From the NCBI RefSeq assembly GCF_000717875.1, contig NZ_JOCT01000008.1:1-64000 (forward strand): 64,000 bases of DNA, written 5' to 3'. A program made the translations under genes and the position numbers. The notes beneath the pieces were generated by a model. It had not been told where the DNA came from. It made no database searches and saw only the letters and a list, made by a program, of their open reading frames with translations. The stretch is from Streptomyces sp. NRRL S-455 (lineage in GTDB: Bacteria; Actinomycetota; Actinomycetes; Streptomycetales; Streptomycetaceae). Each line of letters starts with the position of its first letter. Positions within the stretch are counted from its first letter, which is position 1. Of this stretch, positions 26,956-36,193 are shown piece after piece.

Positions 26956-29613
26956 ATGGATCTTCGACTGCCCGGACTGAACGGGCTGCTGCGGAGGCCC
27001 CGGAGGCTCCTCGCCGCCGGGGCCGCCGTCGTCGTCCTCGCCGGCGCAGGCACGTGGACGGCCGTAGCCGACGACGAGACCGCCCCGGTCCACCGCACCG
27101 ACCGGCTCCTCGACACAGCGGACGGCGTGCGCATCGACACCTCGTACTTCACCTCCGGTGGAGCCGGCCGCCGCCCCGCCGTCCTGCTCGGGCACGGTTT
27201 CGGCGGCAGCAAGAACGACGAGCGGCAGCAGGCCGAGAACCTCGCCCGGGACGGCTACGCGGTCCTGACCTGGTCGGCCCGCAGCTTCGGCAAGTCGACC
27301 GGGAAGATCGGGCTGAACGACCCGAAGGGCGAGGTCGCCGACGTCTCGAAGCTCCTCGACTGGCTGGCGAAGCAGCCCGAGGTCGAGCTCGACAAGCCCG
27401 GCGACCCCCGTGTCGGCATGGCCGGCGGCTCCTACGGCGGCGCCATCGCCCTGCTCACGGCGGGGCACGACCCGCGCGTCGACGCCATCGCCCCGGCGAT
27501 CACCTACTGGAACCTCGCCGACGCGCTGTTCCCGAACGGCGTGTTCAAGAAGCTGTGGGCCGGCATCTTCGTCAACTCCGGTGGCGGCTGCGAGAAGTTC
27601 GAGCCCGCGCTGTGCCGGATGTACGAGCGGGTCGCCGAGTCGGGCACCCCCGACGCCGAGGCCCGCGAGCTGCTCCAGGAGCGTTCGCCGTCCGCGGTCG
27701 GCAAGGACATCAAGGTGCCCACGCTGCTGATGCAGGGCCAGTCCGACTCCCTCTTCCCGCTCGGCCAGGCCGACCAGGCCGCGAAGGCCATCCGCGCCAA
27801 CGGCGCCCCGGTCGGCGTCGACTGGATCGCGGGCGGCCACGACGGCGGCGACATGGAGACGGGCCGCGTCCAGGGCCGCGTGACGTCCTGGTTCGACCGC
27901 TACCTGAAGCAGGACAAGGGCGTCGACACCGGCCCCGCCTTCCGCGTCACCCGCACCCTCGGCACGGGCTCCGGCGACGGCGAACCCCGCCTGACCGGCG
28001 TCACCTCGGACCGCTACCCCGGCCTGGAGAGCGAGCAGCGCTCCCTCGCCCTGGCCGGCCGCGAGCAGACCTTCGACAACCCGCCCGGTGCCAGCCCGCC
28101 CGGCGTCTCCGCCCTGCCCGGACTCGGCGGCGCCGGCGGCCTCAGCCAGCTCTCCACCCTCGGCATCGGCGTCTCCCTCGACTTCCCCGGCCAGTTCGCC
28201 GCGTTCGAGTCCGCGCCGCAGCGCGAGGACCTGCAGATCACCGGCTCGCCCACCGCCACCGTGCACGTGAAGTCCACCAGCGACGACGCCGTACTCTTCG
28301 CGAAGCTCTACGACGTCGGCCCCGGCGGCGGCGCCCAGCAGGTGCTGCCCTCCCAGCTCGTCACACCCATCCGGGTCGAAGGCGCCAAGGCCGGCAAGGA
28401 CGTCACCCTCACCCTCCCGGCGATCGACCACGAGATCGACGACGGCCACCGGCTCCGCCTGGTCCTCGCCTCGACGGACCTGGGCTACGCCTCCCCGACG
28501 GCCCCGGCGACGTACACCGTCTCCCTCAAGGGCGACCTGAAGGTCCCCTCCGCTCTCGGCCAGCGCGACACCCAGGCCGGGCTGCCCGCCTGGGTGTGGT
28601 GGCTGCCGCTGGCCGGCGCGGGCATCGCACTCGCGCTGATCCTCACGGGCCGCCGCCGCACGGCCGCCCCCGCCCCGCCGGCCCCCGAGCTCGCCGAAGT
28701 CCCCCTCCAGATCACCGACCTGACCAAGCGCTACGCCAAGGCGTCCGACCGGTACGCCGTCAAGGACCTCTCCTTCCGGGTGGAGAAGGGCCAGGTGCTC
28801 GGCCTCCTCGGCCCCAACGGAGCAGGCAAGACCACCACCCTGCGCATGCTGATGGGCCTCATCAAGCCCGACGACGGCGAGATCCGCGTCTTCGGCCACG
28901 CCATCAGCCCCGGCGCCCCGGTCCTCTCCCGGGTCGGCGCCTTCGTCGAGGGCGCGGGCTTCCTGCCCCACCTGTCCGGCCGCGAGAACCTGGAGCTGTA
29001 CTGGCGGGCCACCGGCCGCCCCGCCGAGGACGCCCACCTGGACGAGGCACTGGAGATCGCCGGCCTGGGCGACGCCCTCGCCCGCGCGGTCCGCACCTAC
29101 TCCCAGGGCATGCGCCAGCGCCTCGCCATCGCGCAGGCCATGCTCGGCCTGCCGGACCTGCTCATCCTCGACGAACCGACCAACGGCCTCGACCCGCCCC
29201 AGATCCGCGAGATGCGCGAGGTGATGATCCGCTACGCCGCCGCCGGCCGCACGGTCATCGTCTCCAGCCACCTCCTCGCGGAGGTCGAGCAGACCTGCAC
29301 CCACCTGGTCGTCATGGACCACGGGCAGCTCGTCCAGGCGGGTCCGGTCGAGGACATCGTCGGCTCGGGCGACACCCTCCTGGTCGGCACGGCCGCGCCC
29401 GTGGACGAACCGGTGCTGGAGAAGGTCACCGCCCTGCCGGGCGTCGCCTCGGCCGTGCGCGCCGACGAGGGCCTCCTCGTCCAGCTCGACGCCGACGGCA
29501 CCCCGCAGCGCCTGGTCGCCGACCTCGTCCGACTGGACGTGGCGGTCACGTCGGTCGGCCCGCACCGCCGCCTGGAGGACGCCTTCCTCACCCTGATCGG
29601 AGCCGAAGCATGA
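26956..29613 (+). CDS. Membrane alpha/beta hydrolase fused to an ABC-transporter ATPase
   Basis: 885 residues in one unbroken frame. An N-terminal anchor or signal helix (about 18-36) is followed by an X-Pro dipeptidyl-peptidase/CocE-type alpha/beta hydrolase: Ser159 in GGSYGG, Asp264 in GQSDS, His295 in GGHD. Then comes a jelly-roll domain (about 405-530), a second membrane helix (546-564), and a full ABC ATPase: Walker A GPNGAGKTT (619-627), signature YSQGMRQR (715-722), Walker B LLILDE (735-740). The two helices place the hydrolase outside and the ATPase inside the cell. The permease is coded next with ATGA overlap. It may couple peptide cleavage to export or import; the substrate is unknown. 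Confidence 0.85.
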   Translation: MDLRLPGLNGLLRRPRRLLAAGAAVVVLAGAGTWTAVADDETAPVHRTDRLLDTADGVRIDTSYFTSGGAGRRPAVLLGHGFGGSKNDERQQAENLARDGYAVLTWSARSFGKSTGKIGLNDPKGEVADVSKLLDWLAKQPEVELDKPGDPRVGMAGGSYGGAIALLTAGHDPRVDAIAPAITYWNLADALFPNGVFKKLWAGIFVNSGGGCEKFEPALCRMYERVAESGTPDAEARELLQERSPSAVGKDIKVPTLLMQGQSDSLFPLGQADQAAKAIRANGAPVGVDWIAGGHDGGDMETGRVQGRVTSWFDRYLKQDKGVDTGPAFRVTRTLGTGSGDGEPRLTGVTSDRYPGLESEQRSLALAGREQTFDNPPGASPPGVSALPGLGGAGGLSQLSTLGIGVSLDFPGQFAAFESAPQREDLQITGSPTATVHVKSTSDDAVLFAKLYDVGPGGGAQQVLPSQLVTPIRVEGAKAGKDVTLTLPAIDHEIDDGHRLRLVLASTDLGYASPTAPATYTVSLKGDLKVPSALGQRDTQAGLPAWVWWLPLAGAGIALALILTGRRRTAAPAPPAPELAEVPLQITDLTKRYAKASDRYAVKDLSFRVEKGQVLGLLGPNGAGKTTTLRMLMGLIKPDDGEIRVFGHAISPGAPVLSRVGAFVEGAGFLPHLSGRENLELYWRATGRPAEDAHLDEALEIAGLGDALARAVRTYSQGMRQRLAIAQAMLGLPDLLILDEPTNGLDPPQIREMREVMIRYAAAGRTVIVSSHLLAEVEQTCTHLVVMDHGQLVQAGPVEDIVGSGDTLLVGTAAPVDEPVLEKVTALPGVASAVRADEGLLVQLDADGTPQRLVADLVRLDVAVTSVGPHRRLEDAFLTLIGAEA

Positions 29614-30476
29614 GCAAGCTCGCCGAGCCGCCCGTCGAGGTCGCCGACGGCTACCGCGCGGGCCGCACCCTGCCCTTCCGCGTGGAGCTGGTCCGCCAGC
29701 TCAAGCGGCGCCGCACGATGGTCATGGGCGGCGTCCTGTTCGCCCTGCCGATCATCCTGCTCATCGCCTTCCAGGTCGGCGGCGACCCGGGTGGCAACAA
29801 CAACCGCGTCAACCTCATGGACACGGCGACCGCGTCCGGAGCCAACTTCGCCGCCGTCAACCTCTTCTCCGGCGCCGGCTTCCTCCTCGTCATCCCCGTC
29901 GCCCTGTTCTGCGGCGACACGGTCGCCTCCGAGGCGAGCTGGTCCTCCCTGCGCTACCTGCTCGCGGCCCCCGTGCCCCGGGCCCGGCTGCTGTGGTCCA
30001 AGCTCGCCGTCGGGCTCACGCTGAGCCTGGCCGCCCTGGTCCTGCTGCCCGTCGTCGCCCTGATCGTCGGCACGGCCGCCTACGGCTGGGGCCCGCTCCA
30101 GCTGCCCACCGGTGGCACCCTGCCCACCGGCACGGCGGCCCAGCGCCTGCTGATCGTCGTCGCGTACATCATGGTGTCCCAACTGGTCACCGCCGCACTC
30201 GCGTTCTGGCTGTCGACCCGGACCGACGCCCCGCTCGGCGCGGTCGGCGGCGCGGTGTTCCTCACCATCATCGGCAGCGTCCTCGACGAGGTGACGGCCC
30301 TCGGCGACTGGCGCCACTTCCTGCCCGCGCACTGGCAGTACGCCTGGCTCGACGCCGTCCGGCCCCAGCTGGAGTGGTCGGACATGATCCAGGGCACGTC
30401 GATTTCCGTAACGTACGCGCTCGTGCTGTTCGCCCTGGCCTTCCGCGGTTTCGCCCGCAAGGACGTCGTCTCCTAG
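29610..30476 (+). CDS. ABC-2-type transporter permease
   Basis: 288 residues, ATG overlapping the stop of the hydrolase-ATPase gene. About six hydrophobic helices: residues 38-56, 90-110, 135-165, 185-205, 218-238 and 262-280. The loop SEASWSSLRYLLAAPVPRARLLWSK after the second helix is the usual coupling motif of ABC-2 permeases. It presumably forms the membrane channel driven by the ATPase domain of the upstream fusion protein. Confidence 0.88.
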   Translation: MSKLAEPPVEVADGYRAGRTLPFRVELVRQLKRRRTMVMGGVLFALPIILLIAFQVGGDPGGNNNRVNLMDTATASGANFAAVNLFSGAGFLLVIPVALFCGDTVASEASWSSLRYLLAAPVPRARLLWSKLAVGLTLSLAALVLLPVVALIVGTAAYGWGPLQLPTGGTLPTGTAAQRLLIVVAYIMVSQLVTAALAFWLSTRTDAPLGAVGGAVFLTIIGSVLDEVTALGDWRHFLPAHWQYAWLDAVRPQLEWSDMIQGTSISVTYALVLFALAFRGFARKDVVS

Positions 30477-30624
30477 GTCAACGGAGGATCACCCCCCGGT
30501 CTCGACGGGCCGCCTCCGTGGCCGCTTCGAGACGCTTCCGCAACGCCCCGTACCGCACGTTCCGGCCCCCCGCGCCGTCACAGTCGCAAGAAGGCGACGC
30601 CAACGGACCGAGGGGGCACGGACG

Positions 30625-32148
30625 ATGAAGCCGTACGAGCGGTACCGGACACGCAGGCTGCTGCTGGCGCTCACAGCGGCGGGCGGACTGCTGCTCACCG
30701 CGTGCAGCGGGGGAGGCGGCGGCAGCGAGGGCAGCAAAGCCGCCGACCGCGACATCTCGGGTCTGCCCGCGCCCGCTCACGAAGACGAGGACCGCGCGAG
30801 CGAGCAGGAGGATCGCGAAGCCGCCCCCGACCACCTCTCCACCTTCGCCCTCGACGTCGACACCGCCTCCTACGACTACGCCCGCCGCTCCCTCGCCGAC
30901 GGCCGGCTGCCCGACCCGTCGACGGTCCGCCCCGAGGAGTTCGTCAACAGCTTCCGCCAGGACTACGAACGCCCCGACGGCGACGGCTTCTCGGTCACCG
31001 TCGACGGCGCCCGCACCGAGGACGAGGACTGGTCCCTGGTCCGCGTCGGCCTCGCCACCCGCTCCGCGGAACGCACCGGCGAACGCCCGCCCGCCGCCCT
31101 CACCTTCGTCATCGACATCTCCGGCTCCATGGCCGAACCGGGCCGCCTGGACCTCGCGCGGAAGTCCCTCGCCGTGATGACGGACCGGCTGCGCGACGAC
31201 GACTCCGTCGCCGTCGTCACCTTCAGCGACGAGGCCGAGACCGTCCTGCCCATGACCCGCCTCGACGGCAACCGCGACGAGATCCAGGACGTCATCGCCG
31301 AACTGGACACCGAGTCCTCGACCAACCTCGGCGCCGGCGTCGAGACCGGCTACGAGACCGCCGTCGAAGGCCTGCGCGAGGGCGCCACCAACCGGGTCGT
31401 CCTCGTCTCCGACGCCCTCGCCAACACCGGCGACACCGACGCCGACACGATCCTGGAACGCATCGCGGGCGAACGCCGCGAGCACGGCATCACCCTCTTC
31501 GGCGTCGGCGTGGGCAGCGACTACGGCGACGCCCTGATGGAACGCCTCGCCGACCGGGGCGACGGCCACACCGTGTACGTGTCCGACGAGGGCGAGGCCC
31601 GCGAGGTGTTCTGCGAGGAACTCCCGCGCAACATCGACCTCACCGCCCGCGACGCCAAGGCCCAGGTCGCCTTCGACCCCGAGACGGTCGAGGAGTTCCG
31701 CCTGGTCGGCTACGACAACCGCCGGGTCGCCGACGAGGACTTCCGCGACGACCGCGTCGACGGCGGCGAGGCCGGCCCGGGCCACACCGTCACCGCCCTG
31801 TACGCCGTCCGCACCGAGCCGGGCGCCGAAGGCCACCTCGCAACCGCCACCGTCCGCTGGCTGGACCCCGACACGCGCGACCCCCACGAGGAGTCCGGCG
31901 ACCTCGAGACCGACGCCCTCCACGACTCCCTTCGGGCCGCCCCGAGCCGTTTCCAGGTCACCGCCGTGGCCGCCTACTTCGCCGATACCCTCCGCTCGGG
32001 AGACGACCGTTACGACCGGCTCCCGGGCGCCCCGGCCGGCTTCGCGGAACTCGCCGACCGTGCCCGGGCGCTGGCCCGCACCACGGAGGACAGGGCGGTG
32101 GGCGACCTCGCCGACGCCATCGAACAGGCGGACCGCCGCCGGGGCTGA
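30625..32148 (+). CDS. VWA-domain lipoprotein (YfbK-like)
   Basis: 507 residues. Type II signal peptide with lipobox LTAC (Cys27), so lipid-anchored on the outer face of the membrane. A linker rich in acidic residues leads to a von Willebrand factor-like N-terminal segment (STFALDVDTASYDYARR, YfbK_N) and a VWA domain with an intact MIDAS motif DISGSM near 165-170, then a DUF3520-type C-terminal region (AAYFADTLRSGD). Such proteins bind metal-dependent protein partners; function unknown. Separate promoter is likely, 148 bp after the permease. Confidence 0.85.
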   Translation: MKPYERYRTRRLLLALTAAGGLLLTACSGGGGGSEGSKAADRDISGLPAPAHEDEDRASEQEDREAAPDHLSTFALDVDTASYDYARRSLADGRLPDPSTVRPEEFVNSFRQDYERPDGDGFSVTVDGARTEDEDWSLVRVGLATRSAERTGERPPAALTFVIDISGSMAEPGRLDLARKSLAVMTDRLRDDDSVAVVTFSDEAETVLPMTRLDGNRDEIQDVIAELDTESSTNLGAGVETGYETAVEGLREGATNRVVLVSDALANTGDTDADTILERIAGERREHGITLFGVGVGSDYGDALMERLADRGDGHTVYVSDEGEAREVFCEELPRNIDLTARDAKAQVAFDPETVEEFRLVGYDNRRVADEDFRDDRVDGGEAGPGHTVTALYAVRTEPGAEGHLATATVRWLDPDTRDPHEESGDLETDALHDSLRAAPSRFQVTAVAAYFADTLRSGDDRYDRLPGAPAGFAELADRARALARTTEDRAVGDLADAIEQADRRRG

Positions 32149-32371
32149 ACACGGCGGTGCCTTCGCCACGCGGCGCGGGCCAACCGGGTGAACCTGCGGA
32201 ACCAATTCTTCTGCTTCGGGTTGATGAGGCAGTAGAGGGGCGCGGGCCTGTGTTCGTACGTCCTGTTCCTGTGCGGCGCCGGATGTTCATGCCGCCTCAC
32301 CGCCGGGCTCGGACGCGGGTCTCCGCTCCGATACCGGCTGCCCCGATTCTTCAAGCAGGAGGACAACTGCA

Positions 32372-33100
32372 ATGCGACAGACCCTGAGCAAGGGAGCGTT
32401 CGCGGCGGCCGCCGCCACGGGGATTCTGTCCCTGTACGGCAGCCCCGCCCTCGCTGACTCCGAGGCGTCGGGAGTGACGAAGGATTCCGGTGGCGCGCTG
32501 TCCGGGAACACCGTGCAGGTACCGGTCGACGTGCCGGTCAACCTGTGCGGCAACACCGTCGGGGTGTTCGCGGCGCTCAACGAGTCGTTCGGCAACGCCT
32601 GCCGCAACACCTCGCACAAGTCGAAGGGTTACGGCGCGGAGGCGTCCGCGGTCTCGAAGGGTTCCTACGGCGTGGGGTCCGGGAACATCGTGCAGGTGCC
32701 GATCGATGTGCCGCTGAACGCGTGCGGCAACAGCGTCGACGGACTCGCGGTGTTCGACGAGGCCACCAAGACCTCCTGTCACAACGGCTCGTACGGCGGC
32801 GGCCACGGCCACGAGGACGACGACACCTCGAAGCCGGATGAGGAGAAGGACCGGGAGAAGCCCCCGGCCAAGGACCGTCCCACCCCGCACGACAAGACGC
32901 CGGACTCCCCGGACTCCCCGCGTTCGCCCGAGAAGGAGGGCGAGAAGCCGTCGTCCACCCCGGGGGAGAAGACCGTCACGCCGCCCCAGCTGGCCGAGAC
33001 AGGCAGTGAGGCACTGGTGGCCGCGTCGGCCGCAAGCGCCGCCCTGCTGGCCGGCGGGGTGCTGCTGTACCGCCGCGGCCGCACCACCTGGTCCCGGTAA
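32372..33100 (+). CDS. Long chaplin with two chaplin domains and sortase signal
   Basis: 242 residues: signal peptide (cleavage near ALA-DS, residue 29), two chaplin domains (about 38-78 and 97-137) each with the paired cysteines and the GNxVQVPxxVPxNxCGN motif, an acidic Pro/Lys linker, and LAETG (207-211) with a hydrophobic helix and Arg-rich tail. Long chaplins (ChpA-C type) are anchored to peptidoglycan by a sortase and help the hydrophobic sheath of aerial hyphae. Preceded by AGGAGGAC at about 32357. Which of ChpA, B or C it matches was not determined. Confidence 0.92.
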   Translation: MRQTLSKGAFAAAAATGILSLYGSPALADSEASGVTKDSGGALSGNTVQVPVDVPVNLCGNTVGVFAALNESFGNACRNTSHKSKGYGAEASAVSKGSYGVGSGNIVQVPIDVPLNACGNSVDGLAVFDEATKTSCHNGSYGGGHGHEDDDTSKPDEEKDREKPPAKDRPTPHDKTPDSPDSPRSPEKEGEKPSSTPGEKTVTPPQLAETGSEALVAASAASAALLAGGVLLYRRGRTTWSR

Positions 33101-33487
33101 CTGTTCCCGGGTGCCGGACGCGACCCGTCCGGCACCGCGCCCCGCCCCGGACCGGCGCCTGCCGCCACCCGAGGCAGTCCCAGCCGGTCCGGGGACCACA
33201 CGCCGCACGGGCCGGGACGGCAGCTGTACCTCAACCGGCGCCGCCCGCCGTCCCGGGGCGTGTACACAGCGGCGCCGTCCGGCACTTCTCCATCGTCCCG
33301 GTGCGAGGCCCCCGGCCTCCCGGGACGACATCTCCCGCACCCCCCGTCGACCACGCTCCGGGGGGTGCAGGCCGTCCCGGCACCTCACCTCCCTCGAGCC
33401 CCGTCCCCGTCCCCGTCCCCGTCACCAGGGCGGGCCGCCGACGACGCTGGCGCCGTCAGCGGCCCCTGATCCGCCGCGCGTGTCCCG
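33101..33487. other. 387-bp convergent intergenic region
   Basis: Very GC-rich sequence between the chaplin and the convergent oxidoreductase gene. Only a CCCCGT hexanucleotide repeat (four units, about 33399-33423) stands out; no gene or clear terminator is seen. Confidence 0.5.
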
Positions 33488-34756
33488 TCAGGGGCGGGCC
33501 GGCGACGGGGACTCGCTCCGGCTGCCGCTCACCGGCGCGGGGACGATGCCGCTCGCCGGCATCGCCCCGAGCCGACGGCGCACGCCCCGGACGAGCGTCG
33601 ACGCCGTGAAGGACGCGCCCTGGACGAAACGCATGGCCGGGCCGAAGCCCGACGCCGTCAGCAGGCCGGCGAGGAACAGGCCGGGGTGGGAGGACTCGAA
33701 GCCGTGCCCGACCGCCGGGGAGCCGTCGGGCAGTGCCGCCAGGGCTCCGCGCAGCTCGGGGGAGAGCAGCCCGAGCCGGTCGCAGCGAGCCCGGAACCCC
33801 GTCGCGGCGATGACGTGTTCGGTCTCCAGGCTGCGCGGGGCACCCGCGCGGCTCACGGTGTCCAGCCGAACCCCGCCCGGTACCGCGCAGGCGGCCGTGA
33901 CCTCATGGCCCGGCAGCAGCTCCACGACACCCTCCACCCGGTCCCGGACCCACCAGGCGCCCGCCGGCCCCAGCGCCGTGGTCGCGACGCGTGCCCGGGT
34001 CTGTTCCGGCAGACGCCGGAACAGGTTGGGGCGCTCCGAGTAGAACCAGTTCTTCCACCCGGGGCCGAGGCCGCTGTGCGGGGAACGGACCGACTGCCAC
34101 CAGGGGCGCTCCCACGGCGGCGGCACATCGTTCCACACCAGCCGGTCCGCCCGCGCGAGCACCCGTACGCGAGTGCCCTGCTCGGCGAGCAGCGCCGCCG
34201 TCTCCAGGGCGGCCTGGCCGCCACCGATCACCGTGACGTCCTTGTCGCGGAAGCGGTCGAGGTCGCTGTGGTGGCTGCTGTGCGTCACCAGCGCGGGGTG
34301 CAGTCCGCGCAGCGTCTGCGGCACCTCGACGAACGGCATCACACCGACCGCCAGGGCCACCGTCCGCGCGTGCACCTCCTCCCCGTCCTCGGTGACCGCC
34401 GTGAAACCGCCGGGCCCGGCCGCCACCCGGGTCACCGTGCGCTCGTCGACCTCCGGCACGGCATGGCGCGCGAACCACAGGCCGTACTGCGCGAACGCCT
34501 CGACGGGGATCGGCTTGGCATGACGTGCCGTCAGTCCGTGTTCGGCGCAGTAGACGTCCAGACGCCACCGCCCGTCCGGATCGGAGAGGTTGGACGCCCA
34601 GGGTTCCGACTTGAGGAACATGCCGCGGGGCATGTTGTCCCGCCAGGACGCCATGGGCCGGCCGAACACACGCAGGTTCAGCCCCGCGGCCGCGGCGTGG
34701 GAGGCGATCGACAGGCCGTACGGGCCCGCGCCCACCACCAGAAGGTCGTACACCAT
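33488..34756 (-). CDS. FAD/NAD(P)-binding oxidoreductase
   Basis: 422 residues from ATG 34756, which overlaps the stop of the preceding gene (TGATG). An N-terminal Rossmann motif VVGAGPYGLSIASHAAAAG binds FAD and a second, VIGGGQAALETAALLAEQG (about 178-196), binds NAD(P)H; VIAATGFR closes the family pattern. It resembles flavin-dependent N-hydroxylases and lysine monooxygenase-like enzymes but the true substrate is unknown. Its tight coupling with an ATP-grasp ligase suggests successive reactions on one compound. Confidence 0.8.
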   Translation of the reverse strand: MVYDLLVVGAGPYGLSIASHAAAAGLNLRVFGRPMASWRDNMPRGMFLKSEPWASNLSDPDGRWRLDVYCAEHGLTARHAKPIPVEAFAQYGLWFARHAVPEVDERTVTRVAAGPGGFTAVTEDGEEVHARTVALAVGVMPFVEVPQTLRGLHPALVTHSSHHSDLDRFRDKDVTVIGGGQAALETAALLAEQGTRVRVLARADRLVWNDVPPPWERPWWQSVRSPHSGLGPGWKNWFYSERPNLFRRLPEQTRARVATTALGPAGAWWVRDRVEGVVELLPGHEVTAACAVPGGVRLDTVSRAGAPRSLETEHVIAATGFRARCDRLGLLSPELRGALAALPDGSPAVGHGFESSHPGLFLAGLLTASGFGPAMRFVQGASFTASTLVRGVRRRLGAMPASGIVPAPVSGSRSESPSPARP

Positions 34757-36024
34757 CAACTGCTCGCTTTCTCGTTGTCGGTCAGGGAGGGCGAGGCCGC
34801 CCGGGGGATCAGCCGTGGCGCCTGCGCCTGCGCCGTCACCGTCGCCGCCGGCGTGCCCAGCCGCTCACGCAGTCGGCGGGACACATGCCGGCACCACAGG
34901 GCCCACATGGCCCGTCCGGGGGAGCGGTCGTCCGCGGCGTACCAGGCCAGTTCGCGCCCGCCTGGCGCCGCGCGCAGCGCGGCCAGCGGCGCGTAGTTCT
35001 CCACCACGAACGTCCGCCCGTTCACCGGGACGCCGTCCGGCAGCGGACGGCCCGTCAGGTCCAGGTGCAGGGCCCGTACGACGTCCAGCCCGGCGCCGTC
35101 CGCGAAGAGCCGGAACTGGGCGCCGGCGCGCGGGTTGAAGTCGAGCAGGTGGTAGCGGCCCGTCGTGCCGCAGCGGCGGAAGTCGAGGTCGAAGATGCCC
35201 CGGTAGCCCAGTTCACCGGCGAGCCGCTCGGCCGGCGCCTGGACTTCCGCGTTGGGCGTCCAGCAGCCGACCGCGGTCAGGCCCGCCCCGCGCGGCCAGG
35301 CCAGCTGCTTGCGGCCCGGCCCGCCCGCGCGCACGGTGCCCGCGTGGTCGGCGTAGCCGTGGAAGAACCAGTCCCGGTCCGGCCCTGGTGGCAGGTACTG
35401 CTGGAGCAGCAGCCGGCTGCCCGCTTCCTCGGTGCGCAGGAGCAGCTCCCGGGCCTGCCGCACGGACCGCACCAGCGTCGTGCTGCGCAGCCCGCTGCCG
35501 GCGGGCAGCAGCCAGGGCCGGCTCCATTTCGCCACCACCGGCAGCCCGAGCTGCCGCATGGCGTCGGCGACCTCCGCCGGACTGTCCGGGATCAGCGTCG
35601 TCGGGTGCGGGATGCCGGTGGACGCGCACACGGCGGCCAGTTCCGCCTTGTCGGCGACCCGTTCGGCCAGCCCGCCCGGCATCGCCGGCAGCAGGTAGGA
35701 GGGCGCGAGCTCCTCCCGCATCCCGCTCACCGCGATCGCGCTCGCGTCGTCCATCGGCACCAGGACGGCGGGGCGGGCGATCCGCTCGGCCACCTGGCGC
35801 AGCACGGCCAGAATTTCCTCGGGGGATGCTCCGGGGGGTGGTGGGGAATGCATCTGGCGTACATAACGCGACGCCCCGACGGGACTTCCCATGGAATCCG
35901 CGACGACGTGTACCTCCACTCCCGCCCTGCCGAGGGAACGCACGGCCCCCAGCGTTCCGTGGTGAAAGGGGTTCCGGTCGATCCGCAGCACAACAGCGGG
36001 GACACGGGTGTCGAGCAGCGACAC
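34756..36024 (-). CDS. ATP-grasp ligase
   Basis: 422 residues using the GTG at 36024 (VSLLDTRVPAVVLRIDRN); upstream in-frame codons run into the promoter of the divergent GH26 gene. Features of the ATP-grasp fold: LGRAGVEVHVVADS near the start, ERVADKAELAAVCASTGIPHPTT, LGLPVVAKWSRP (ATP lysine), RLLLQQYLPPG, and the metal site FDLDFRR ... HLLDFNPRAGAQF. It would join a carboxylate to an amine or thiol. Coupled to the oxidoreductase gene downstream; divergent from the GH26 gene. Product unknown; a role in decorating the polysaccharide of the neighbouring cluster is possible. Confidence 0.8.
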   Translation of the reverse strand: MSLLDTRVPAVVLRIDRNPFHHGTLGAVRSLGRAGVEVHVVADSMGSPVGASRYVRQMHSPPPPGASPEEILAVLRQVAERIARPAVLVPMDDASAIAVSGMREELAPSYLLPAMPGGLAERVADKAELAAVCASTGIPHPTTLIPDSPAEVADAMRQLGLPVVAKWSRPWLLPAGSGLRSTTLVRSVRQARELLLRTEEAGSRLLLQQYLPPGPDRDWFFHGYADHAGTVRAGGPGRKQLAWPRGAGLTAVGCWTPNAEVQAPAERLAGELGYRGIFDLDFRRCGTTGRYHLLDFNPRAGAQFRLFADGAGLDVVRALHLDLTGRPLPDGVPVNGRTFVVENYAPLAALRAAPGGRELAWYAADDRSPGRAMWALWCRHVSRRLRERLGTPAATVTAQAQAPRLIPRAASPSLTDNEKASS

Positions 36025-36193
36025 GAATTCTCTCTTTCTCTTCGATCGGCTCACCCGCACGGGCGAGACCAGCACTCGAAAGCCGCAACGGCAGTGGCGC
36101 CGTGGGCTTTTCTGTGACTGGCTTTCATATGATTGCCCGTCAATAGCGAAAAACGCGGCAGCACTCCGGACGAGAGCGAAGAAAGGAGCAGGC

